DNA from: CALEMW01 sp964343835
GTDB taxonomy: Bacteria; Krumholzibacteriota; Krumholzibacteriia; LZORAL124-64-63
Assembly (NCBI GenBank): GCA_964343835.1
Contig: CAYFKR010000003.1
Coordinates: forward strand, 62,001 to 126,000
Direction: 5' to 3'
Length of the DNA: 64,000 nt
Shown here: positions 25,511 to 33,968 of the stretch, in pieces
Layout: the number at the start of each line of letters is the position of its first letter
How positions within the stretch are numbered: position 1 is the stretch's first letter
Program-made: the position numbers and the translations under genes
The notes under the pieces: model-generated
Told to the model about the DNA's origin: nothing
What the model saw: the letters and a program-made list of their open reading frames with translations, nothing else
The model's database searches: none

Positions 25511-26464
25511 ATGACGCGAAGCGCACGAACCCTGATCCTCGCCCTCGCCGCCGTGATGGCCGCGAGCGCCGCCCCGGCCGGCACCGGCGACCTGACCCTC
25601 GAGTTCTCGAACCTGATGACCCTCGACCCCGCCGTCGACGGCGTGTACGAGGGCTGGGCCATCGTCGGCGGCATGCCCGTCAGCACCGGCGTGTTCAACG
25701 TGGACGCCATGGGCATGCCCGTGGACCCCATGACCGGCGACCCGATCCCGCTGTTCGACGCCGGCGTGGACATCTCCGCCGCCACGTCCATCAAGATCTC
25801 CATCGAGCCGCCCATGGACGGCGATCCCGGCCCGTCCGGCCTGATCGTGCTGTCGGGCGACGCCATGGGCGGCGCGGCCCTGCTCACCGCCGCCGTGCCC
25901 GACCTGGCCATGCTCTCCACCGCCATGGGCTCGTACATCCTGGCCACCCCCAGCGATGACGGCGTGGACACCATGAACGGCGACCAGGGCATCTGGTACC
26001 TGTCCATGCCCGGGCCCATGGCCGGCCTCACGGGCCTGCCCGACCTGGGCGCCTCGTGGACCTACGAGGGCTGGATCGTGGACGTGTCCGGCGCCATGCC
26101 CGTGCCCTACGGCACCGGCACCTTCAACGCCGCGGACATGGCCGACTCCGACGCCGCCGGCTCCATGGGCGGCGGCCCGCCGTTCCCCGGCCAGGACTTC
26201 ACGGCCTTCCACGGCGGCCCCGTGCTGGACCTGGACTCCGGCGACTTCGCCGCGGTCATCTCCATCGAGCCCGTGCCCGACAACGGCGCCGGTCCGTTCC
26301 TCTTCAAGCCGCTGGCGGGCATGATCCCCACCGACGCGCTGATGAACGGCGGCATGCTGGGCAACCAGACCGACGACACCTTCCCCACCGGCGTGGCCGA
26401 GTTCGGCGAAGCGCTGCCCGCCGAGGAGATGGGCTGGGGCGACGTCAAGAACCTCTTCCGGTAG
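25511..26464 (+). CDS. Secreted protein with a duplicated YEGW domain, function unknown
   Basis: Exported protein of 317 aa starting MTRSARTLILALAAVMAASAAP, a clear signal peptide with a GGGAGA ribosome site upstream. The mature part holds two related units. Unit one has YEGWAIVGGMPVSTGVFNVDAMG; unit two has YEGWIVDVSGAMPVPYGTGTFN. Each is followed by a predicted strand ending in IKISIEP or AVISIEP. The chain is rich in Met, Gly, Pro and Asp and acidic. The YEGWxxV...GxFx pattern resembles the extracytoplasmic domain of RskA-type anti-sigma-K factors, but there is no membrane helix or zinc finger. It is divergent from the sigma/FecR pair. Function not recognised; a role as a target or ligand of that system is a guess. 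Confidence 0.8.
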   Translation: MTRSARTLILALAAVMAASAAPAGTGDLTLEFSNLMTLDPAVDGVYEGWAIVGGMPVSTGVFNVDAMGMPVDPMTGDPIPLFDAGVDISAATSIKISIEPPMDGDPGPSGLIVLSGDAMGGAALLTAAVPDLAMLSTAMGSYILATPSDDGVDTMNGDQGIWYLSMPGPMAGLTGLPDLGASWTYEGWIVDVSGAMPVPYGTGTFNAADMADSDAAGSMGGGPPFPGQDFTAFHGGPVLDLDSGDFAAVISIEPVPDNGAGPFLFKPLAGMIPTDALMNGGMLGNQTDDTFPTGVAEFGEALPAEEMGWGDVKNLFR

Positions 26465-26486
26465 AAACCCCCTCGCCGGAACGAGC

Positions 26487-26523
26487 GACGGGCGGCTCCC
26501 CTCGGGGAACCGCCCGTCTTTTC
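26487..26523 (+). terminator. Intrinsic terminator after the YEGW protein gene
   Basis: Stem GACGGGCGG / CCGCCCGTC (extended by CCCC/GGGG around a small bulge) followed by TTTT. It lies between convergent genes and may serve both. Confidence 0.85.
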
Positions 26524-26546
26524 GTGCTCCGGTGTCGTCGTGGCGA

Positions 26547-27587
26547 CTAGTGCGCGGCCTTGCCGGGCAGCGCCGGCTCGGCGATGTACGCCTCGTCCTT
26601 GAGCTTGCCGGTCAGGGCCTTCATGAAGGCCACGATGTCGGCCTTCTGCTCGGGCGTGGCCTCCACCTTGACCTGGTGCTTGACCATGATGTCGACGATC
26701 TCCTCGAGGGTCTCGATCGAACCGTCGTGCATGTAGGGACCGGTCTCGGCGATGTTGCGCAGGCCGGGCACCTTGAAGAAGAAGTCCTCGGCCGGGTTGC
26801 CGGTCACCACGGAGCGACCCTTGTCCTCCATCTCGTAGGGCACCTCGAGGCCCATCTTCTGGTACAGGCCGCCGCCCAGGGCCGGACCCATGTGGCAGGT
26901 GGCGCAGCCCACGTCGATGAACGCCTGCACGCCGCGCACTTCCTGCACGTTGAGGGCGCTGCCGTCGCCCACGAGCCAGCGGTCCCACTTGCCCTTGGTC
27001 ACGAGCTTGCGCTCGAAGGCGCCGATGGCCATGGCCACGTTGTCGAAGGTGATGGGCTCGTCCTGGCCGGGGAAGGCGGCCTCGAAGAGCGGGCGGTACT
27101 CGGGGATCCCGCGCAGGATCTCCTCCACCTGCTCGCCCGTCTCGATGCCGTGCTCCACCGGGTTGAGGATCGGGCCCTTGGCCTGGGCCTCGATGGTGGG
27201 CTCGCGGCCGTCCCAGAACTGGGCGATGTGCATGGCCGCGTTGTAGACGGTGGGGCTGTTGCGCGCGCCCAGGGTGCCGTCGTGGCCGGGCGAGGTGGGC
27301 AGGCCGTCCACGCCGAACTCGTCCAGCACGTGGCAGCTGTTGCAGGAGATGTCGCCGCTGGCCGACATGCGATCCTCGTAGTAGAGGATGCGGCCGAGGT
27401 CGATCTTGGCGTCGGTCAGGGGGTTGTCCGGCGAGGTCATCTCGCGGTTCATGGTCCCGAACATGCCCTTGATCTCGGCGCTCGGGGGGCCGCCGGGAGC
27501 GGTGTCGTCGGGCGTGCCGCCGCAACCGACGATCACGAAGAGGGACGCGAGGGACAGGGCGATCAGCAGACGGAGACCGGAAGCCAT
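26547..27587 (-). CDS. Di-heme cytochrome c peroxidase/MauG-family lipoprotein
   Basis: Protein of 346 aa with two c-type heme sites, CNSCH (about residue 82) and CATCH (about 223), the signature of bacterial di-heme peroxidases that reduce hydrogen peroxide in the periplasm. The signal LLIALSLASLFVIVGC ends in a plausible lipobox, suggesting anchoring to a membrane. Family segments are present: LGRILYYEDRMSASGDISC, ARNSPTVYNAAM, FWDGREPTIEAQAKGPILNPVEHG, and VPGLRNIAETGPYMHDGSIETLEE. In the last, the Met of YMHDG is the usual distal ligand. ATG with GGAAGGTG upstream. Might serve peroxide defence or, with the octaheme cytochrome, an electron-transfer route (inference). Confidence 0.92.
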   Translation of the reverse strand: MASGLRLLIALSLASLFVIVGCGGTPDDTAPGGPPSAEIKGMFGTMNREMTSPDNPLTDAKIDLGRILYYEDRMSASGDISCNSCHVLDEFGVDGLPTSPGHDGTLGARNSPTVYNAAMHIAQFWDGREPTIEAQAKGPILNPVEHGIETGEQVEEILRGIPEYRPLFEAAFPGQDEPITFDNVAMAIGAFERKLVTKGKWDRWLVGDGSALNVQEVRGVQAFIDVGCATCHMGPALGGGLYQKMGLEVPYEMEDKGRSVVTGNPAEDFFFKVPGLRNIAETGPYMHDGSIETLEEIVDIMVKHQVKVEATPEQKADIVAFMKALTGKLKDEAYIAEPALPGKAAH

Positions 27588-27765
27588 GGCACACCTTCCA
27601 GGAAACAGGAGACTTCTCGTGTTCGAATAGGCGCAGAATAGTCATCCCTCTGTCGGACTTCAACATAGTAAATCGGTAGGATATTTAGGTATTTCCCGGC
27701 GCTGGCGCCCCGGGGGTGCCCCGGATACACTCCCGGCAACATGGACACGAACCCCCGGAGGACCC

Positions 27766-28689
27766 ATGGCCGGATCCGGATCCAGGACCGTCATCTACGC
27801 CGCCCTGGTGGGCAACACCCTCATCGCCGCCACCAAGCTGGCCGCCTCGGCCATGACCGGCAGCGCGGCCATGCTCAGCGAGGGCATCCACTCGCTCGTG
27901 GACACGGGCAACCAGGGGCTGCTGCTGCTCGGCCTGAAGAAGGCGTCGCGCCCCGTCGACGAACGGCACCCGTTCGGCCACGGCAAGGAGGTCTACTTCT
28001 GGTCCTTCGTGGTGGCCATCCTGATCTTCGCGGTGGGCGCGGGCGTGAGCATCGTCGAGGGTATCCGGCACATCCGCCACCCGGCCGCCCACGGCTCCCC
28101 CACGGTGAACTACGTGGTGCTGGGCCTGTCCTTCCTGTTCGAAGGCGTGGCCTGGTTCATGGCCTACCGCGAGTTCCGTCACGAGCAGGGTCGCCGCTCC
28201 CTCCTGCGCGCGGTGCGCGAGAGCAAGGACCCCACGACCTTCGTGGTGCTGTTCGAGGACTCGGCCGCCATGCTCGGCATCATCGTGGCGTTCCTGGGCG
28301 TGTGGCTCAGCCACGTGACCCACATCGCGTGGTTCGACGGCGCCGCCTCCGTGGTGATCGGACTCATCCTCGGCGGCACGGCCGTGTGGCTCGCCCACGA
28401 GACCAAGGGTCTGCTGATCGGCGAAAGCGCCGCCCCCGAAGTGGCCGACGACGTCCGCCGCCGCGCCCTGGCCCAGCCCGAGGTGCAGGCCGTCCACGAG
28501 GTGCTGACCCTCCACATGGGACCGACCCACGTGCTGGTGACCGTCAGCCTGGACGTGGCCGACGACGTGCCGACGGGGCGGGTCGAGGAACTGGTGACGG
28601 GACTCGTGGCCGATGTGAAGGGAGCGTGGCCGCGGGTGCGGAAGGTCGTGATCGAGACGGCGGACCGGGCGCCGGCCTCCGCCGAATGA
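27766..28689 (+). CDS. Cation diffusion facilitator (CDF) family metal exporter
   Basis: Inner-membrane protein of 307 aa exporting Zn2+, Fe2+, Mn2+ or similar ions in exchange for protons. Six transmembrane helices are followed by a cytoplasmic ferredoxin-like domain. Metal-site signatures are visible: SAAMLSEGIHSLVDTGNQ in helix 2 (H-x3-D), RHPFGHGKEVYFWSF after helix 2 and FEDSAAMLGIIVAF in helix 5. The C-terminal domain starts near EVADDVRRRALAQPEVQAV. The H-x3-D (rather than D-x3-D) arrangement is that of the zinc-type group, though exact specificity needs assay. GGAGG precedes the ATG. The 178-base spacer to the divergent peroxidase gene holds AT-rich promoter-like sequence but no assured boxes. 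Confidence 0.92.
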   Translation: MAGSGSRTVIYAALVGNTLIAATKLAASAMTGSAAMLSEGIHSLVDTGNQGLLLLGLKKASRPVDERHPFGHGKEVYFWSFVVAILIFAVGAGVSIVEGIRHIRHPAAHGSPTVNYVVLGLSFLFEGVAWFMAYREFRHEQGRRSLLRAVRESKDPTTFVVLFEDSAAMLGIIVAFLGVWLSHVTHIAWFDGAASVVIGLILGGTAVWLAHETKGLLIGESAAPEVADDVRRRALAQPEVQAVHEVLTLHMGPTHVLVTVSLDVADDVPTGRVEELVTGLVADVKGAWPRVRKVVIETADRAPASAE

Positions 28690-28694
28690 TATGA

Positions 28695-28717
28695 GGCCCC
28701 GGCCGATGGCCGGGGCC
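28695..28717 (+). terminator. GC-rich hairpin after the CDF gene
   Basis: Perfect 10-bp inverted repeat GGCCCCGGCC with a 3-base loop, six bases after the stop codon. No T-run follows. The stretch from here to 28876 shows nothing else I can support. Confidence 0.6.
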
Positions 28718-28876
28718 CCCTGCTGCTCTATTGGTCGGAATCCCCGAAGATATTGCCCGTTTGGACTCCCGGTGCCTGGGGGGGGCTCCGGGAGCTCCTC
28801 CATCATGGACAATGCGTTCGGGGGTGGACCGTTGCATCGAAAGTCGGAAAAACCTCACAGAACATGAGAATCACAC

Positions 28877-30256
28877 TCAAGGGCTCGTAACACCTTCCAA
28901 TACGGCGCCATCCGGGACGGCGGCCGGAGCGTCCGCGACCACGCGGGCCTCGCCTCTCACCGTCACGTTGCTCCCGAACGTCACATCCCCCTCCACCGTC
29001 AGGCTCGCACACTCCTTCAGCGACGGCGCCCCGTAGGGGAACCGCGCATCGAGGTCGTCCACGAACTTGTAGTAGCGATCGTCCAGGTCGACCACGCAGC
29101 GGCCCAGGGCGCGGGCCGGGTTGGGGACCACGCGGGCGTCGTCGGTGAGGGTGAAGTTGTCGGAGCGCACGTCGAGCAGGTCGCTGCACTTCTTGATGGG
29201 CGCGAACCGGGTGGGCGGCACGCGGATGGCGCCGGCGCCTTCGAACGTTTCGATGGCGGAGCCCATGGCCGTCTCGAGCTGCCACACCGCGGGCGACGAC
29301 GGGTCGCGCGGGTCGAGGGTCTTGCCGTTGCGGATCATGGGCAGGCCCAGGATGCCGTCACGTTCGTCGAGCACGCGCTTCAACGCGGGCAGGTGGAGCC
29401 ACAGGGAGTTGGTGTTGAAGTAGCAGTGACGGGAGGTGTCCTGGAAGGCGTCGAGGTCGGTGTCGGGGCACTGGGCGATCTCGCGCAGAACCAGGCGGCC
29501 GTCGGAGACGCGGCGGGCCAGGTGGCCGCCCTTCTTGTCGGCCGGCGTGCGGTCCGCCACTTCCATGAGGAACGGCAGGCCGGTGCTGGCCATGTGGCCG
29601 AGGATGGCCGGGTCGATGACCGCGCCCAGGTTGTCGCTGTTGGACACGAAGGCGTACTCGAAGCCGCCGTCGAGGAGCTGATCGAGCAGGCCGCTGGTGA
29701 GCAGGGCGGTGTAGAGGTCGCCGTGGCCCGGGGGGCACCAGCACTGGCCGGGGTTGGCGCTGTTGTCGGCGGGCTCGAGGGTGTCGCGCAGGAGCTTGGG
29801 CACCTTGTGCTGGAGGAAGTCGAGGGGCAGGCCGCCCTTGGCCAGGTCGTCGTAGGGGGCGAGGGCGGCGAGGGAGTCGTCGCGGGTGCTGAAGCTGTTC
29901 ATCAGCAGCAACGGCACGCCGGCGTTGCGGGCCTGGCGCGCGATCACGTCCAGGAACGTGAGCCCGTTCTTGATCGGCAGCAGCGACTTGGCCTTCTCTA
30001 GTCCCATGCCCGTGCCGAGTCCGCCGTTGAGCTTCAGGTAGACGGTGCGCGGCAGGGCGGCGCGGCCGGTCTCCACGAGGGCGGGGTCGAGGGCGTCGGC
30101 GTCGGGCAGCGTGTCCACGGGCTCGAGTTCGGACTCGGGCATCAGGCCGGTCTCGCCGGACGCGAGCTGGGCGTGGTAGTGGAGGAAGGTGTCGACGGCG
30201 ACGGCGGGCAGACCCTCGTCGTTCATGCGGCTGCGGATGCGGTCCTGGACGGTCAT
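28877..30256 (-). CDS. UTP-glucose-1-phosphate uridylyltransferase, eukaryotic (UGP2) type
   Basis: UDP-glucose pyrophosphorylase of 459 aa forming UDP-glucose from UTP and glucose-1-phosphate. It belongs to the UDPGP family of eukaryotes and some bacteria rather than the GalU/RfbA fold-family size class (about 300 aa). Motifs: LKLNGGLGTGMGLEKAKSLLPIKNGLTFLD for nucleotide binding, CWCPPGHGDLYTALLTSG, FVSNSDNLGAVIDP and NTNSLWLHL. FAPIKKCSDLL carries the conserved Lys near the C-terminal domain. A left-handed beta-helix-like tail (LTVEGDVTFGSNVTVRGEARV) closes the chain. It stands alone, divergent from the large secreted protein gene, and likely feeds surface glycan and storage pathways. Confidence 0.94.
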   Translation of the reverse strand: MTVQDRIRSRMNDEGLPAVAVDTFLHYHAQLASGETGLMPESELEPVDTLPDADALDPALVETGRAALPRTVYLKLNGGLGTGMGLEKAKSLLPIKNGLTFLDVIARQARNAGVPLLLMNSFSTRDDSLAALAPYDDLAKGGLPLDFLQHKVPKLLRDTLEPADNSANPGQCWCPPGHGDLYTALLTSGLLDQLLDGGFEYAFVSNSDNLGAVIDPAILGHMASTGLPFLMEVADRTPADKKGGHLARRVSDGRLVLREIAQCPDTDLDAFQDTSRHCYFNTNSLWLHLPALKRVLDERDGILGLPMIRNGKTLDPRDPSSPAVWQLETAMGSAIETFEGAGAIRVPPTRFAPIKKCSDLLDVRSDNFTLTDDARVVPNPARALGRCVVDLDDRYYKFVDDLDARFPYGAPSLKECASLTVEGDVTFGSNVTVRGEARVVADAPAAVPDGAVLEGVTSP

Positions 30257-30428
30257 GGCGTGCTCCGGGCGGAAGGCGGAGGGACGGGTTCGGATGGGAG
30301 GCTAGAGGAGGCGCGCGCGGGGGTCCAGTCCTCGATCCGGGTGTCGTGAATAATCCTATTCCGTGCCGGAAGTTCGACCTATGATCGCCGGGCTTGCGTT
30401 CGGATTCACCTGCTCCGGAGGTCCTCTG

Positions 30429-32840
30429 ATGATGCCCCGATCACTGCTCCTCGTCTCATTCCTCATCCTGGCGTTCGCGGCCCCCGCCGCCGCCTGGACT
30501 CACGACGTTCAGGCCAACGAGCCGATCTGCGCCCTGGCGGACGACGCCTCGGCCCCCCTCATCGTCGACGACGGCGAAGGCGGCGCCTACATGGCCTGGG
30601 TGGATCAGAGGGGCGGCAGCATCTCCATCTATGCCCAGCACCTCGACGCCGACGGCCAACCCATCTGGACGGTCGACGGGCTGGAGGCACTGTCCAGCTC
30701 CGGCCTGATCGGGACCTTCGACATCTGCCTCGGCGACGCCGGCGAACTCTGGGTCGTGGCCACTCTCTACGACGGAAGCTACTACCGAGCCCGCGTCCAG
30801 CGCATCACGTCGGCCGGCACGCGATCGTTCTCCACATCCGGACTGGAGGCCACCCCGGGATCCTCCGGTTCGTCGCAGTACGACGTGGGCATCATCTCCG
30901 ACGGCGCCTACGGGGTCATCGTGTCCTTCTACGATCGTCGCAACTACGTCGTCACCGGCTACGACATCTGGGCCCAGCGCCTGTACCTCAACGGCACGCG
31001 CCTGTGGGGCAACGACGGCGTGCCCGTGTGCGAAGCGGCCAGCACTCAGGACGACTGCATGATGGTCCTGTCCGAGCCGGGCAGCGCCATCTTCGTCTGG
31101 AGGGACTACCGCAACGGCGACTGGGACATCTACGCCAGCCTGCTGGACGGGAACGGGTCCCCCACATGGTCGACCGACGGCATCTCAATGATCGTCATCA
31201 CCGGTTCGACCCAGACCCTCGACGCCGTGTGCACCGACGACAACGGCGGCGCCTACATTGCCTGCACGGACTACAGCACGTCGGCCACCACGGGACCCGA
31301 CATCCTCATGAAGCGGATCCACCCGCTCAACGGCGACTACTGGTGGTACACCTACGTCTGCGACCAGGACGACTCCCAGCTCGACGCCCGCATCGCCCCC
31401 GACGGATCCGGCGGCGTGTACGTTGTCTGGCGCGACGGCCGCACCGACTCCTACGACGGCACGTCCCTTTACGGTCAGCATATGCGCCCCTCCGGCGTGA
31501 AGGCCTGGGCGGACGACGGCTCGCTGATGGTGTATCGGGACGGCAACGTCGCCATCGAACCCGGCGGCGCCATCGCCGACGGCGAGGGCAACCTGCTCCT
31601 CTCCGTCGAGATCGCCAACTCCGTCATCACCCAGAAAGTCAGCGACACGGGCAGCAAGCTCTGGGGTACCTCCGGCAAGGTCTCATCGGCCTGGATCTCC
31701 CTCCCCAGCGATACCGGGGCATGCAGCGACGGCGACGGCGGCGTGATCACCGTCTGGGAAGACTGGCGCACCGGCTACCAGGGCGACATCTACGCCCAGC
31801 GCATGGACCGTTGGGGCTTCGCCGGCGAAGCCAACCCCACCATGGAATCCATCGACGATCGCCCGCACGATCAGGGCGGCGAGGTCATCGTCACGTGGAA
31901 CCCGAGCGTGTACGACACCATCGCCGACGACCGCATCGACTACTACAGCCTGTGGATGAAGTACGCCTACACCGCCCCGCGTCCGCCGGTGGTAACCCCC
32001 GACCACGTGCGCGACGTCAGCGAGCGCAGCGGCATGGACCCGGCGCAGACCCGCGTGCTGCTGGAGACCGGCTGGGCCTTCGTCGTCCAGCAGAACGCCG
32101 AGCGCATGGAACAGTACGCGGTGAACGCTCCGACCTACGGCGACTCCACCGACGCCGGCGCCCCGCGCACCGTGTACGTGGTGTACGCCCACGACACGGC
32201 CACCGACGGTCTCTGGCCCACCCTCGAGTACTACGGCTGGTCCGTGGACAACCTCTCCCCCGGCGCGCCCTTGTCGCTGGCCGCGCAGATGGTCGGCGGC
32301 GATGCCGAGCTGGGCTGGGACGCCAGCGGCGTGAACGACGAGGACCTGCAGGAATACCGCGTGTACCGCTCGGCCACGCCCGGCTTCACCCCGGGACCGG
32401 GCACGTTCGTGGGCGCGGCCGCGGACACGGCCTACACGGACGCCGTGCCGCCCCCGGGCACGCTGTACTACCGGGTGACCGCCGTGGACATCCACGGCAA
32501 CGAGGGCGCTCCCTCCAACGAAGCCCTGGTGAACTCCACCACCGGCGTGGACGACCCGCTGCCGCTGGTGTTCGCCGTGGGCGCCTGGCCGAACCCGTTC
32601 AACCCTTCGACGACGATCTCCGTGGAGAACCCTGCCGACGGATTGGTGCGGGTGGATGTGTACGACGTGCGGGGGGCGCGGGTGAGGACGCTTCATGACG
32701 GAGCGCTGCCCGCCGGCGTGATCCCGATGAACTGGGATGGCGCCGACGATGCGGGGCGCGCTTCGCCGAGCGGGGTGTACTTCGTGAGGGCGCGTGGAGG
32801 GGATGAGAGTGCGACGGTGAAGGTGCTTCTGGCTCGTTAG
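30429..32840 (+). CDS. Large secreted repeat protein with FlgD-like C-terminal sorting domain
   Basis: Exported protein of 803 aa; signal peptide RSLLLVSFLILAFAAPAAAW follows an ATG with GGAGG upstream. The N-terminal about 470 residues are built of recurring units of the form GGAYMAWVDQRGG...IYAQHLDADGQPIW, repeated as VWRDYRNGDWDIYASLLDGNG, VWRDGRTDSYDGTSLYGQHM and VWEDWRTGYQGDIYAQRMD, which suggest a beta-propeller. A fibronectin III-like domain follows (EDLQEYRVYRSATPGF to YYRVTAVDIHGNEG). The end, WPNPFNPSTTISVENPADG to SGVYFVRARGG, is the FlgD-Ig-type domain common as a C-terminal secretion/anchoring signal in FCB-group and related phyla. Function beyond surface or secreted display is unknown. 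Confidence 0.88.
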   Translation: MMPRSLLLVSFLILAFAAPAAAWTHDVQANEPICALADDASAPLIVDDGEGGAYMAWVDQRGGSISIYAQHLDADGQPIWTVDGLEALSSSGLIGTFDICLGDAGELWVVATLYDGSYYRARVQRITSAGTRSFSTSGLEATPGSSGSSQYDVGIISDGAYGVIVSFYDRRNYVVTGYDIWAQRLYLNGTRLWGNDGVPVCEAASTQDDCMMVLSEPGSAIFVWRDYRNGDWDIYASLLDGNGSPTWSTDGISMIVITGSTQTLDAVCTDDNGGAYIACTDYSTSATTGPDILMKRIHPLNGDYWWYTYVCDQDDSQLDARIAPDGSGGVYVVWRDGRTDSYDGTSLYGQHMRPSGVKAWADDGSLMVYRDGNVAIEPGGAIADGEGNLLLSVEIANSVITQKVSDTGSKLWGTSGKVSSAWISLPSDTGACSDGDGGVITVWEDWRTGYQGDIYAQRMDRWGFAGEANPTMESIDDRPHDQGGEVIVTWNPSVYDTIADDRIDYYSLWMKYAYTAPRPPVVTPDHVRDVSERSGMDPAQTRVLLETGWAFVVQQNAERMEQYAVNAPTYGDSTDAGAPRTVYVVYAHDTATDGLWPTLEYYGWSVDNLSPGAPLSLAAQMVGGDAELGWDASGVNDEDLQEYRVYRSATPGFTPGPGTFVGAAADTAYTDAVPPPGTLYYRVTAVDIHGNEGAPSNEALVNSTTGVDDPLPLVFAVGAWPNPFNPSTTISVENPADGLVRVDVYDVRGARVRTLHDGALPAGVIPMNWDGADDAGRASPSGVYFVRARGGDESATVKVLLAR

Positions 32841-32859
32841 CGGAGCATCGGTCGCTGGT

Positions 32860-32893
32860 GAGGGCGGTCCTTCGGCGGGGCCGCCCTCGTTTA
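32860..32893 (+). terminator. Intrinsic terminator after the secreted repeat protein
   Basis: Stem GAGGGCGG(TCC) / (GGG)CCGCCCTC with a 7-base loop, followed by GTTTATTG. It lies 20 bases after the stop codon and just before the convergent aspartoacylase-like gene. Confidence 0.8.
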
Positions 32894-32900
32894 TTGCCGA

Positions 32901-33968
32901 CTAGGGCCGAACCGCAAACACACTCCGCGCCAGATCCTCCCTGACCCGCTCATGCAGCGCATCGTCGTCCATCCGCGCCACCGCCCGCTCCACCTTCTTC
33001 AGCTCGCCCGCGCGCGCGTAGGCCAGGTGGCAGATGGCGTCGCCCGGCGCCACCGACGGTAGCGTGGTCATGCCCAACACCACGCCGGCCCGCGGTGCCT
33101 TCACCACGTTCAGCCGCTTGCCGCCGAGGCTGATGTTGGTGGCCAGCTTGTCCCCCTTCTGCACCACGTCACCGGGGGTGACGTGGAAACGGAGGAAGCC
33201 GCCGAACTGGGCGCGGACCCACTGGGTGGCGTCGGTCTCGATGCGGTAGGGAGGTTCGATCGGGTCACCATCGACCATGCCGAGATGGCGCAGGCAGTTG
33301 CGGATGCCGCGGATGGCGTATTCCACCACCGTCGGCTCCACCTTCCACACCTCGCCGGCTTCGAGGATCAGCGTGGGGCAGCCGGCCGCGGCCGACGCGT
33401 TGCGCAGCGAGCCCGCCGGCCCCTGGGCATTCACGATGAGCTCGGACCCGAACGCCCTGGCAAAGGGCTCGAGGTTCGGGCAGGTCAGGTCGGCCCGCAC
33501 GTTGGGGACGTTGGTGCGGCGCACCGCCGCGGTGTGCAGGTCGATGCCGAAGTCGGAACGGCGCACGATCTCGTCGAAGATCACCCGCGCCATGCGGCTC
33601 GCCAGGCTGCCGCGCGACGAGCCTGGGAAGCAGCGGTTCAGGTCGCGACGGTCGGGCAGGTAGCGCTCATGGCGCTCGAACCCGAGCAGGTTCACCACCG
33701 GCACCATGATCAACGCGCCCGCCTTCAGTTCGAAGGGCCGGTCCACGATGATGGTGCGGATCACGCCGGTGCCGTTGATCTCGTCGCCGTGGACGGCGCC
33801 GGTCACGAAGACCGTCGGTCCGGGCTCCGCCCCGCGCCACACCTGCACGGGGATGCGGATGTCCATGCCCGAGTAGGCCTCGGCGATGGTCACCTTCACC
33901 TCGCGCATCTCGCCGGGCTCGATGACGGTCTTTCCCCACACGCCGACGTCGGGCTTGAAGTCGCTCAC
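32901..33968 (-). CDS. Succinylglutamate desuccinylase/aspartoacylase-family zinc hydrolase
   Basis: M14-type zinc amidohydrolase of 355 aa. Zinc-site motifs are present: VTGAVHGDEING (His and Glu ligands) and the downstream His in FGIDLHTAAVRRTNVP. LNRCFPG, the substrate-binding Asn-Arg pair, and the catalytic Glu region TLILEAGEVWKVEP are also visible. The C-terminal about 90 residues form a beta barrel/lipoyl-like domain (FLRFHVTPGDVVQKGDKLAT) typical of this subgroup. GTG start at 33968 overlaps the RimK stop (GTGA). Genes of this type recur next to rimK and retropepsin-like protease genes. The substrate is unknown; cleavage of an N-acyl or gamma-glutamyl type bond made by the ligase is a plausible idea (inference). 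Confidence 0.9.
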   Translation of the reverse strand: MSDFKPDVGVWGKTVIEPGEMREVKVTIAEAYSGMDIRIPVQVWRGAEPGPTVFVTGAVHGDEINGTGVIRTIIVDRPFELKAGALIMVPVVNLLGFERHERYLPDRRDLNRCFPGSSRGSLASRMARVIFDEIVRRSDFGIDLHTAAVRRTNVPNVRADLTCPNLEPFARAFGSELIVNAQGPAGSLRNASAAAGCPTLILEAGEVWKVEPTVVEYAIRGIRNCLRHLGMVDGDPIEPPYRIETDATQWVRAQFGGFLRFHVTPGDVVQKGDKLATNISLGGKRLNVVKAPRAGVVLGMTTLPSVAPGDAICHLAYARAGELKKVERAVARMDDDALHERVREDLARSVFAVRP

